DNA of 6,143 bases from Candidatus Gottesmanbacteria bacterium CG_4_10_14_0_8_um_filter_37_24 (GCA_002785215.1 PFMK01000076.1:1-6143), one strand, 5' to 3'; shown: positions 1-5,485, numbered from the stretch's first letter. Translations and numbers: made by a program. The notes: generated by a model from the sequence alone, not told the origin.

Positions 1-65
1 GTATGGAACATGGAAGCGGACATTTCTATTTTGCAATAATAGGACATTATCATTTTGCAGTAACA
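1..65 (+). mobile_element. Terminus of an IS21-like insertion sequence (element body lies left of the window)
   Basis: Two tandem units of 24 bp lie at 18-41 and 42-65. Both start GGACATT and have a TTTTGCA core, and the second ends in GTAACA. IS21-family elements are known for repeated transposase-binding units of this kind at both ends and for TG...CA termini. That places the tip at about position 65, with the element extending to the left. A related pair of units lies inverted at 6050-6100. No transposase reading frame can be identified in the few bases available, so the family assignment rests on the end structure alone. IS481-type elements are an alternative. Confidence 0.5.
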
Positions 66-80
66 TTATCCTATAGTATA

Positions 81-109
81 TTGACATACTTGGACAAGTG
101 TGTTATACT
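81..109 (+). promoter_or_regulatory. Strong sigma-70-type promoter for the helicase gene
   Basis: A perfect -35 box TTGACA (81-86) is separated by 17 bp from a -10 box TATACT (104-109). TG at 101-102 makes it an extended -10. Transcription should begin near 116, giving a 5' leader of about 256 nt before the ATG at 372. The promoter lies just outside the left inverted-repeat arm and just inside the chromosomal side of the IS-like end at 65. The distance from that IS end (15 bp to the -35 box) means the promoter belongs to the chromosome rather than to the IS. Confidence 0.7.
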
Positions 110-125
110 CTTTTGTGACAGATTT

Positions 126-229
126 GATACTGAAAAAACTTGAGGTTAAAAATAAGTTTTTCCAGCATATACTCCTCTAATCAACTATTGCAATCACATA
201 GATTGCAAATCTGAATAAGAAGGGTAGAA
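126..229 (+). repeat. Left arm of a complex inverted repeat flanking the helicase gene
   Basis: This arm matches the reverse complement of 1604-1726 in ordered blocks. 126-140 is identical over 15 nt to the complement of 1712-1726. 150-169 is identical over 20 nt to the complement of 1684-1703. An 8-nt block at 176-183 matches the complement of 1649-1656. 201-229 matches the complement of 1604-1632 at 26 of 29 positions. Between the last two blocks lies a hairpin, stem TTGCAATC/GATTGCAA (188-195/201-208) with a 5-nt loop. The arm begins about 10 nt after the predicted transcription start, so it is also the 5' part of the helicase leader. It lacks the extra hairpin found in the right arm at 1656-1672. 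Confidence 0.85.
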
Positions 230-276
230 TCAATAAATCTGTTTAAATCGGATTTAGGTTTTAAGAAGATCAAGAT

Positions 277-306
277 AAAGATACCCAATTTTTTCCCCGT
301 ATCTTT
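277..306 (+). promoter_or_regulatory. Leader hairpin upstream of the helicase, attenuator-like
   Basis: AAAGATAC (277-284) can pair perfectly with GTATCTTT (299-306) around a 14-nt pyrimidine-rich loop. T and C residues follow the stem. It lies in the long 5' leader about 65 nt before the start codon. DEAD-box helicase genes in other bacteria are known to have long regulated leaders, so an attenuator or stability element is possible. The stem is A+T-rich and may be incidental. Confidence 0.3.
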
Positions 307-371
307 TTCCACTTTTTTAAGGCAACTTCTCATTTAGACAGGTTTATTGGTTTAGATTAAGGATAAAATAT

Positions 372-1559
372 ATGTTTCGAAAATCTTTTTCAAATAACAG
401 GTATAACCACAAGTCGAGATTCCACAGTTTTCGAAGGAACAATAACGGTCAAAAAAAGAATATAAATATCTCCAGATATATAAATACTTCCCAGTCAGAG
501 ACGGTAGAAAGCAACATTTCCATCACTCACCGTTTTGAGGATTTTCCCATTTCTGACAAACTGAAGCAGAATATTATTTCTCACGGATACAAGGTTCCTA
601 CACCTATTCAGGATCAGGCCATCATGCCTATTCTTCAGGGCCGTGACTTGGTGGGTATAGCAAATACCGGTACAGGTAAGACGGCCGCCTTTCTCATACC
701 GCTCATAAATAAAATCATTCAAAATCGGACGGAAAAAGTACTAATTATCGTTCCAACCAGAGAACTGGCTGTACAGATAGATGAAGAACTGAAAGCATTT
801 GCAAAATTCTTAAATATTTATTCCGTGCTTTGTATAGGCGGAGCAAGTATCAACCGCCAGATTTCAGAAATCAGAAGAAACCCGCATTTGGTTATCGGTA
901 CTCCAGGCAGGTTGAAGGATCTGATCCAGAGACGGATGCTGAACTTAGCTACATTCAAGAATATAGTACTGGACGAAGTTGACAGGATGATTGATATAGG
1001 ATTTATCCATGATATAAGATTTATAGTTTCACTTCTTCCTAAAAGTAGGCAGTCACTTTTTTTCTCGGCTACAGTTCCTCAGGAAGTAAACGGCATTGTC
1101 CAGTCATTTTTGACAAATCCGGTCACTATATCAGTCAAGGTGCAGGAAATTGCAGAACACATACATCAGGATGTTATCAGAGTGAAGGATAAAAACGAGA
1201 AGATTGAGAAGTTAAATAGCATGCTTAGGCAAAGCGAGTTTACGAAGGTCTTGATTTTCGGCAGGACAAAATGGGGAGTTGAGAGATTGTCAAGATCGCT
1301 TAAAGAGAAGGGATTCAATGCCGATTCTATTCATGGTAACAAATCCCAGAACCAGAGGCTGACTGTACTTAGCATGTTCAAGCAAAACAGACTGCAGATA
1401 TTGGTAGCGACAGACATCGCAGCCCGCGGGCTGGATATAGTGGATGTATCACATGTCATAAACTACGATGAACCTTCCACCTACACTGATTACATTCACA
1501 GGATTGGTAGAACAGGCAGGGCTCAAAAGTCCGGCAAAGCCGTCACGTTTGTAGATTAG
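372..1559 (+). CDS. RhlE-like DEAD-box ATP-dependent RNA helicase
   Basis: This cytoplasmic RNA-remodelling ATPase has 395 residues. The first 50 or so are a basic Asn/Arg/Ser-rich extension likely to bind RNA. RecA domain 1 shows the Q motif with PTPIQ (76-80), motif I ANTGTGKT (97-104), PTRELA (128-133), GG (156-157), TPGR (177-180), motif II DEVD (201-204) and SAT (232-234). RecA domain 2 shows LIFGRT (294-299), QxxR (326-329), ATDIAARGLDI (346-356) and HRIGRTGR (376-383). Motif II is DEVD, not the usual DEAD; Walker B acidic residues are intact, so ATPase activity is expected. The protein stops 12 residues after motif VI, as I recall for many patescibacterial homologues, so truncation is unlikely. 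AAGGA at 359-363 sits 8 nt before the ATG. The gene stands alone, with its own promoter and a terminator-like structure, between inverted repeat arms. Confidence 0.95.
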   Translation: MFRKSFSNNRYNHKSRFHSFRRNNNGQKKNINISRYINTSQSETVESNISITHRFEDFPISDKLKQNIISHGYKVPTPIQDQAIMPILQGRDLVGIANTGTGKTAAFLIPLINKIIQNRTEKVLIIVPTRELAVQIDEELKAFAKFLNIYSVLCIGGASINRQISEIRRNPHLVIGTPGRLKDLIQRRMLNLATFKNIVLDEVDRMIDIGFIHDIRFIVSLLPKSRQSLFFSATVPQEVNGIVQSFLTNPVTISVKVQEIAEHIHQDVIRVKDKNEKIEKLNSMLRQSEFTKVLIFGRTKWGVERLSRSLKEKGFNADSIHGNKSQNQRLTVLSMFKQNRLQILVATDIAARGLDIVDVSHVINYDEPSTYTDYIHRIGRTGRAQKSGKAVTFVD

Positions 1560-1603
1560 AACAACCCCTTCTTCATTTGAGGAGATAACACCAGATTAGA
1601 AAT

Positions 1604-1726
1604 TTCTACCCATCTTACTCAGGTTTGCAATCCCGATTTAATCGGGACTGATTAGACCTCCGATTCGGAGGTTTAGATGGGGCTATGCTGGAAAAACTTA
1701 TTTCAAACCTGAGTTTTTTCAGTATC
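1604..1726 (+). repeat. Right arm of the complex inverted repeat flanking the helicase gene
   Basis: This is the reverse-complement partner of 126-229. It holds two compact hairpins: CCCGAT/ATCGGG (1632-1637/1641-1646) and ACCTCCG/CGGAGGT (1656-1662/1666-1672), each with a 3-nt loop. The first replaces the unrelated hairpin stem found at the same place in the left arm. The second is absent from the left arm and accounts for most of the 19-nt length difference. Clustered perfect palindromes of this type resemble REP sequences recognised by IS200-like/RAYT transposases, but no such gene is in the window, so that link is only a suggestion. Confidence 0.85.
1617..1719 (+). terminator. Large branched rho-independent-terminator-like structure after the helicase gene
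   Basis: ACTCAGGTTTG (1617-1627) pairs perfectly over 11 bp with CAAACCTGAGT (1704-1714), and the T run 1714-1719 follows directly. The 76-nt interior contains the two short hairpins at 1632-1646 and 1656-1672, so the whole would fold as a multi-branched terminator. It overlaps the right inverted-repeat arm, meaning the repeat itself would supply the helicase terminator. The next gene has its own promoter-like sequence, consistent with termination here. The interior is unusually large for a terminator. Confidence 0.5.
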
Positions 1727-1752
1727 CGATAAATTATCCGTGTGAATTATTT

Positions 1753-1781
1753 TTGACAATACTTTCTTTTAATGTCATGAT
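1753..1781 (+). promoter_or_regulatory. Probable promoter of the Cys-rich membrane-anchored protein gene
   Basis: A perfect TTGACA (1753-1758) is followed after 17 bp by CATGAT (1776-1781), which matches the -10 consensus at 4 of 6 positions. Initiation 7 nt further on would fall on the ATG at 1788, giving a leaderless transcript. This fits the lack of a Shine-Dalgarno sequence before that codon. Confidence 0.45.
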
Positions 1782-1787
1782 TGATTC

Positions 1788-2684
1788 ATGGTCCTGCCAA
1801 AATCTTTAATCACAGTCACCCCTATTTCCAAAATTCTTGCCGCCATCCTTTTTATCACCCTTCCTTTTGTGGGATTTTATTTGGGGATGGAGTATCAGAA
1901 GACATTGAATACAAATATTCCTAATAGAGATAGTAGTCAGCCGTCTGTTGTTATTAAGATTCCCACCCCAAACATTGATCCGACATCCAATTGGAATACA
2001 TACGCAAATACGGAATACGGATTTGAGTTTAAATATCCGAAATCATCCGAAACAAAAATAGAAAAAAATAGTGTTGGGGAAGATTATCTCATTATAGATA
2101 AGTACACAAGTTTTGTTATAGGAAACAGCAGTATAAGGAATTGCGAGGGAATGTGTCCCACTATTGATAAGGTTGAAACTATAATATTCAATAACATTCA
2201 TTTTGAGAAAATCACGACTACTCCACCGGAGGACATGTCTTTTAAAGGGAGAATTCCACTAGAATATTTCATAGAAACTAAGTTGGAGAATAGCAAGATA
2301 GTTTATTTCAGTTTTGGTGTAGCTGATAGGACTGATATCAATATACTAAACAGTACAAACAAATTGATTACCCAAATCCTCTCTACATTCAAATTGCTAG
2401 ATAAAGATAATAATGGATTAGGTGATGAAGATACAAAGAAAGAATGTTTGCAAAAAGGCGGAGTGTGGCAGAAATGGGGCATAGACTTCTCAAAGGAATA
2501 TTGCCAAATACCGGCTACTGACGCCGGAAAAATATGCACAGACGGATCAGAATGTTCTTACAAAATATGTATTTCCCGTGATGAGATATCTAAGGACGGA
2601 AATTGCAGTAGATACAGAAGGGAATTCGGTTGTTTCAGTACACTGACAAATGGAGTAAAAGAACCGGTGATTTGTTATGATTAA
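1788..2684 (+). CDS. Single-pass membrane-anchored extracytoplasmic protein with Cys-rich C-terminal module
   Basis: I do not recognise a named family for this 298-residue protein. Residues 12-33 form one hydrophobic segment ending in PFVGFYLG, after a short Lys-containing start; it reads as an uncleaved anchor or signal sequence that exports the rest. A Pro/Thr/Ser-rich linker (about 41-66) leads to a globular part starting WNTYANTEYGFEFKYP (69-84), a start I recall from many patescibacterial surface proteins. Residues 205-215 hold a D-x-D-N-N-G-x-x-D-E-D loop resembling thrombospondin-type-3 or EF-hand-like calcium sites. The tail (220-296) has eight cysteines around GGVW and PATDAGKIC, suggesting disulfides outside the membrane. 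Two more cysteines are at 119 and 123. No Shine-Dalgarno sequence precedes ATG 1788, but the next Met (residue 34) would remove the anchor. Function is unknown. Confidence 0.8.
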   Translation: MVLPKSLITVTPISKILAAILFITLPFVGFYLGMEYQKTLNTNIPNRDSSQPSVVIKIPTPNIDPTSNWNTYANTEYGFEFKYPKSSETKIEKNSVGEDYLIIDKYTSFVIGNSSIRNCEGMCPTIDKVETIIFNNIHFEKITTTPPEDMSFKGRIPLEYFIETKLENSKIVYFSFGVADRTDINILNSTNKLITQILSTFKLLDKDNNGLGDEDTKKECLQKGGVWQKWGIDFSKEYCQIPATDAGKICTDGSECSYKICISRDEISKDGNCSRYRREFGCFSTLTNGVKEPVICYD

Positions 2685-2687
2685 TAT

Positions 2688-2819
2688 ATGTTAACAAATA
2701 TGAATCCCAATAACGTAAAAAAAGCGCCAGTAAAACCAACAGTGGAATATACTGATAAAATAACTCCGGTACTGGCCATTCCTGAAAAACCTGTACCAAG
2801 TGGTACTAGAGCAGGATAA
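2688..2819 (+). CDS. Possible small Pro/Lys-rich protein (43 codons)
   Basis: A short open frame starts 3 nt after the stop of the Cys-rich protein gene and ends in TAA at 2817-2819. It has a second in-frame Met at 2700. The product would be hydrophilic, with repeated Pro, Lys and Val and no membrane segment or Cys. No Shine-Dalgarno sequence is visible. The tight spacing suggests translational coupling to the upstream gene. I know no family for it, and it could be non-coding or the decayed end of a longer gene. Confidence 0.35.
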   Translation: MLTNMNPNNVKKAPVKPTVEYTDKITPVLAIPEKPVPSGTRAG

Positions 2820-2827
2820 TAACAAAG

Positions 2828-2836
2828 TGTTATACT
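2828..2836 (+). promoter_or_regulatory. Extended -10 promoter of the pilin-like gene
   Basis: TGTTATACT (2828-2836) is a TGn-TATACT extended -10, identical over 9 nt to the helicase promoter's -10 region (101-109). No good -35 box lies 16-18 bp upstream, which extended -10 promoters tolerate. Initiation near 2843 would leave a leader of only about 5 nt before the ATG at 2848. Confidence 0.45.
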
Positions 2837-2847
2837 TGGGATGACAA

Positions 2848-3321
2848 ATGATAAATATGATGTTACACACAGGCAACCAAAAAGGATTTACTCAAAATAG
2901 GTTATTAATTTCAGTTATAATCATAGCTATTTTGATTATTGGTGCAATTGCAGTTTTAAATCCCGTCGGACTTGTTTCAAAAACAAGAAATTCCCAAAGG
3001 ACGAAAGATGTAACAATTCTCCTTACTGCCATCCATAAATACAAAACAGACAATAAAGGTATGTTGCCTTTAGGAATTACATCCTCAGAAAAGCAATTAG
3101 GTACTTGTGCTGCCGGAGGCGGAACGGTATGTAAAGGAGCAGCTGATACCTGTCTGGATTTGTCCGTCACTTTGGCAAAATATCTTACATCCATTCCGAC
3201 AGACCCAAATGGCGGAATTGCAGCAACTACAAAATATTCGGTTGTTTCGGATGCAAATAATGTAATTACTATCAAAGCCTGTGCTACTGAAAACAGCGAG
3301 ACAATCCAGGTTTCCAAATAG
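2848..3321 (+). CDS. Type IV pilin-like / prepilin-type N-terminal methylation protein with atypical position +5
   Basis: This 157-residue protein has the class III signal layout. A short polar leader ends in KG (12-13), cleavage is expected between G13 and F14 by prepilin peptidase, and a hydrophobic helix runs to about residue 38. Then comes a segment with SKTRNSQRTKD (44-54), as in major-pilin-like proteins of Patescibacteria, and a small globular domain with four cysteines (87, 95, 102, 145) that could form two disulfides. The mature start reads FTQNRLLISV, where pilins normally have FTLIELL, so conserved Glu+5 is Arg. Glu+5 is known to matter for subunit assembly and N-methylation. It could be a minor pilin, an altered paralogue or a decaying copy. 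ATG 2848 has only a weak GGGATGA before it; 2857 and 2860 are alternative in-frame ATGs. No other pilus genes are nearby. Confidence 0.82.
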   Translation: MINMMLHTGNQKGFTQNRLLISVIIIAILIIGAIAVLNPVGLVSKTRNSQRTKDVTILLTAIHKYKTDNKGMLPLGITSSEKQLGTCAAGGGTVCKGAADTCLDLSVTLAKYLTSIPTDPNGGIAATTKYSVVSDANNVITIKACATENSETIQVSK

Positions 3322-3359
3322 CGGTTTTCTGACACTCGTCCCTCCTATATTATATTTGG

Positions 3360-3385
3360 GTTAATTTCTTTTTTCTAAAATTAAC
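3360..3385 (+). terminator. Weak terminator-like hairpin after the pilin-like gene
   Basis: GTTAATTT (3360-3367) can pair with AAATTAAC (3378-3385) around a 10-nt loop, and T-rich sequence follows within about 5 nt. The stem is A+T-rich, so it is weak. The rest of the 153-nt gap 3322-3474 is A+T-rich, and I see no clear promoter in it. TTTAAA (3424-3429) and TATAGA (3447-3452) with 17-bp spacing is the best, poor, candidate. Confidence 0.3.
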
Positions 3386-3474
3386 ACAGTTTTATTTTGT
3401 TTATGCATGCAAATAATCGGCTTTTTAAATAAATATATTGAATATATATAGATTGATTATTGAAAACAAAAAAT

Positions 3475-4056
3475 ATGGATAAGATTATAAAAAATAAAAA
3501 TATACGTAAACTATTATTGAAATATGACAGAAAAAGAAACAACGACATCGTTGGGAAAATACAAACCTATCTTAAGTTGGAAGATAAAATAATTGATGTA
3601 GGTGCAGGATTATGTACCGTAGCAAGGAAGCTGAAAAAAACCGGGTATGACATTTCTCCTGTTGATGTCAAAAATATCAGCCTGTTTGATGACATCATAC
3701 CAGTCGTTTATGACGGGAAAAACATACCTTTCAAAAATGATTCTTTTGATACAGCCTTACTAATCACAGTACTGCATCACACGCATGATCCGAAAGAAGT
3801 ACTACTTGAAGCAAAGAGAGTAGCTAGAAAGATAATCGTGATGGAGGACACCTATAAGGGTTCTTTCCAAAAGTATCTGACTTTTGCCATGGACAGTTTG
3901 ACAAACTTGGAATTTATTAACCATCCATACTCGCACAAACCCGACAGGAAGTGGAGAAGTTTATTTCAAGAAGTTGGACTTGAAATTTTAGATTCCCAGT
4001 CTCAAAATTACTGGAAGTTTTTTACAAGCACTACATATTTTCTCCAGAGAACTTAA
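3475..4056 (+). CDS. Class I SAM-dependent methyltransferase (Methyltransf_11-like)
   Basis: This is a small Rossmann-fold methyltransferase of 193 residues counted from ATG 3475. A TTG at 3460 would add five residues. SAM-binding motif I is IIDVGAGLCTVARKL (39-53), with D41-x-G43-x-G45. D64 lies at the end of strand 2, where the ribose-binding acid usually sits. The stretch YDGKNIPFKNDSFDTALLITV (79-99), followed by LHHTHDP, is the UbiE/Methyltransf_11 signature from strand 3 into strand 4. The Cys-free C-terminal part (about 125-193) probably forms the substrate lid. Its substrate cannot be read from sequence; it could be a small molecule, lipid or sugar. Neither start has a clear Shine-Dalgarno sequence. 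The stop lies 5 nt before the next ATG, so it is probably co-transcribed with the nuclease gene, though a functional link is not shown. Confidence 0.88.
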   Translation: MDKIIKNKNIRKLLLKYDRKRNNDIVGKIQTYLKLEDKIIDVGAGLCTVARKLKKTGYDISPVDVKNISLFDDIIPVVYDGKNIPFKNDSFDTALLITVLHHTHDPKEVLLEAKRVARKIIVMEDTYKGSFQKYLTFAMDSLTNLEFINHPYSHKPDRKWRSLFQEVGLEILDSQSQNYWKFFTSTTYFLQRT

Positions 4057-4061
4057 TATTT

Positions 4062-5477
4062 ATGAATATAAGTAACCTTTCATTTGTGGATGTTGAAACC
4101 ACAGGACCAACTGCTTCAAACGGGAGAATTATTGAAATTGGTATACTGAGAGTCGAGAATAACAGGTTAGTTAAAACATATAACACTTTGATAAATCCTG
4201 AAACCAGCGTTGATCCCTTTGTATTAGATTTAACCGGTATTACCACGAATGAATTGAGAAATGCGCCCACTTTCCACAGGGTAAAAAATGAAATACTCCA
4301 AGTTTTGGAGAATTCTATTTTTGTCGCGCATAATGTCAGGTTTGATTACGGGTTTCTGAAAAATGAGTACAAAAGAATGGGGATAAATTTTTCCTGCAGG
4401 CACTTTTGCACTGTCAAACTGACAAAACTACTTTATCCCGGTTTCCATAATTACAGTCTGGATAAAATAATCGAAAATTTAAATATCAGATGTACTCGGC
4501 GACATCGGGCCATTGATGATGCGATGGTGTTGTGGGAACTGTACAAGAAATCACTGACGGAAATAGATCATAAAAAGTTAACCACTGCCATAAATATTGC
4601 CCTGAAACGTCCTACCGTACCGTTGAATATCAAAGAAGAAGAACTGGACAGACTGCCGGAAACATGCGGTGTGTATATATTTTACGGAAAGGACAAAATA
4701 CCGATATATATAGGAAAAAGTGTGAACATCAGAGATAGAATATTATCGCATTTCTCCAGCGATCATCTGTCTGATAAGGAGATCAAAATCTCCAGGCAAA
4801 TAAAAAGAATTGAAGTCATAGAAACTGCCGGAAATTTAGGAACGCTTTTACTTGAATCTTCACTGGTGAAGAAATTCCTACCCTTATATAACAGGCAACT
4901 CAGGGCAACAAGAAAGATGATAGCTTTGAAAAAAGTTGTGAATGAAGAAGGCTATTATAGCTTGGAAGAAATATCTTTAGATGAAGTTGGAGTCTCCCAA
5001 TTAGGAGAAATAATAGGAATTTTCAGGTCGAGAAAAAAGATGAGAGATTGTTTTTTTGAAATTGCCTCAAAACACGGTCTTTGTTACAAGCTTCTTCAAC
5101 TTGAAAAAACCGATAAATGCTGTTTTGCATATCATTTGGGCAGATGCAAAGGTGCATGTATAGGAAAAGAAAATTACTTAAAGTATAATATGCGCTTTGA
5201 TGAAGCTTTTTATAACCTGAAAATCAGATCATGGCCGTTTCAAGGTCCTATTGTGATAAAAGAAAAAGGGGAAATAGAGGAATATTTTATCATTGACAAA
5301 TGGTGTTATCTGGGGAGTATAAAGGGTGAATCTGATTTTGAAGACAGTATAAAAAAAGAATATATATTTGACTTTGATACATACAAGATACTGTTGCGAT
5401 ATTTAAGCAAGGACAAAAACGCTGGAAATATAACTACATTGAAGAGTCGAATAATAAAATCCAGTAATATGATTTAA
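4062..5477 (+). CDS. DEDDh 3'-5' exonuclease fused to a UvrC/Cho-like GIY-YIG endonuclease
   Basis: This 471-residue protein joins two nucleases. Residues 5-165 are a DnaQ-like DEDDh exonuclease: ExoI FVDVETTG (D10, E12), ExoII HNVRFD (D95) and ExoIII HRAIDDA (H148, D153). Residues 197-281 are a GIY-YIG domain: GVY (203-205), YIGKS (216-220), likely catalytic R226, E265 in LLLES, and N277. Residues 335-370 hold a UvrC-like cysteine cluster, C341, C353/C354, C362 and C366, around HLGRCKGACIG. In UvrC the equivalent cysteines bind an iron-sulfur cluster. A C-terminal domain containing WPFQGPI (391-397) follows, as in Cho-like fusions. The arrangement matches the mycobacterial DEDD/GIY-YIG (Rv2191-like) proteins. 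The role is probably incision or processing of damaged DNA, acting beside or instead of UvrC. The UvrC RNase H-like and HhH domains are absent. All catalytic residues appear intact. No strong Shine-Dalgarno sequence is seen before ATG 4062, so translation may be coupled to the methyltransferase. Confidence 0.92.
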   Translation: MNISNLSFVDVETTGPTASNGRIIEIGILRVENNRLVKTYNTLINPETSVDPFVLDLTGITTNELRNAPTFHRVKNEILQVLENSIFVAHNVRFDYGFLKNEYKRMGINFSCRHFCTVKLTKLLYPGFHNYSLDKIIENLNIRCTRRHRAIDDAMVLWELYKKSLTEIDHKKLTTAINIALKRPTVPLNIKEEELDRLPETCGVYIFYGKDKIPIYIGKSVNIRDRILSHFSSDHLSDKEIKISRQIKRIEVIETAGNLGTLLLESSLVKKFLPLYNRQLRATRKMIALKKVVNEEGYYSLEEISLDEVGVSQLGEIIGIFRSRKKMRDCFFEIASKHGLCYKLLQLEKTDKCCFAYHLGRCKGACIGKENYLKYNMRFDEAFYNLKIRSWPFQGPIVIKEKGEIEEYFIIDKWCYLGSIKGESDFEDSIKKEYIFDFDTYKILLRYLSKDKNAGNITTLKSRIIKSSNMI

Positions 5478-5485
5478 ACGAAATA

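Larger units (their letters stand above)
126..1726. mobile_element. Candidate inverted-repeat-bounded unit carrying a DEAD-box helicase
   Basis: Two inverted arms of 104 and 123 nt enclose only the helicase gene, giving a unit of about 1.6 kb. This resembles a non-autonomous mobile unit or a gene caught between two copies of a REP-like palindromic repeat. There is no transposase inside it, and I found no convincing target-site duplication outside 126 and 1726. Mobility is therefore inference. The competing explanation is a pair of dispersed repeats, or a structured leader and trailer, that happen to be related. Confidence 0.3.

Noticed and set aside
495..722. Minus-strand open frame of 75 codons inside the helicase gene
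   Set aside because: It lies opposite the Q motif and motif I coding sequence and has no features of its own.
1500..1559. Helicase truncated by a premature stop
   Set aside because: All motifs through VI are present, and an end soon after GRTGRA is what I recall for this helicase type in Patescibacteria. The remaining 44 nt before the repeat show no continuation of the family.
1604..1726. CRISPR-like or known riboswitch element
   Set aside because: There are only two copies, inverted and 1.4 kb apart, with no regular spacers. I recognise no known riboswitch core.
2303..2539. Minus-strand open frame of 78 codons inside the Cys-rich protein gene
   Set aside because: Shadow of the real gene; no start signals or recognisable motif.
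2691..2876. Minus-strand open frame of 61 codons across the gap before the pilin-like gene
   Set aside because: Its aromatic and cysteine-rich composition is typical of an antisense frame, and it overlaps the promoter and start of the pilin-like gene.
2892..3335. Minus-strand open frame of 147 codons opposite the pilin-like gene
   Set aside because: It mirrors the clearly pilin-like plus-strand frame, has no recognisable domain or promoter, and is explained by the codon use of the real gene.
4031..4270. Minus-strand open frame of 79 codons across the methyltransferase/nuclease junction
   Set aside because: It is opposite the conserved ExoI region of the nuclease and has no support.
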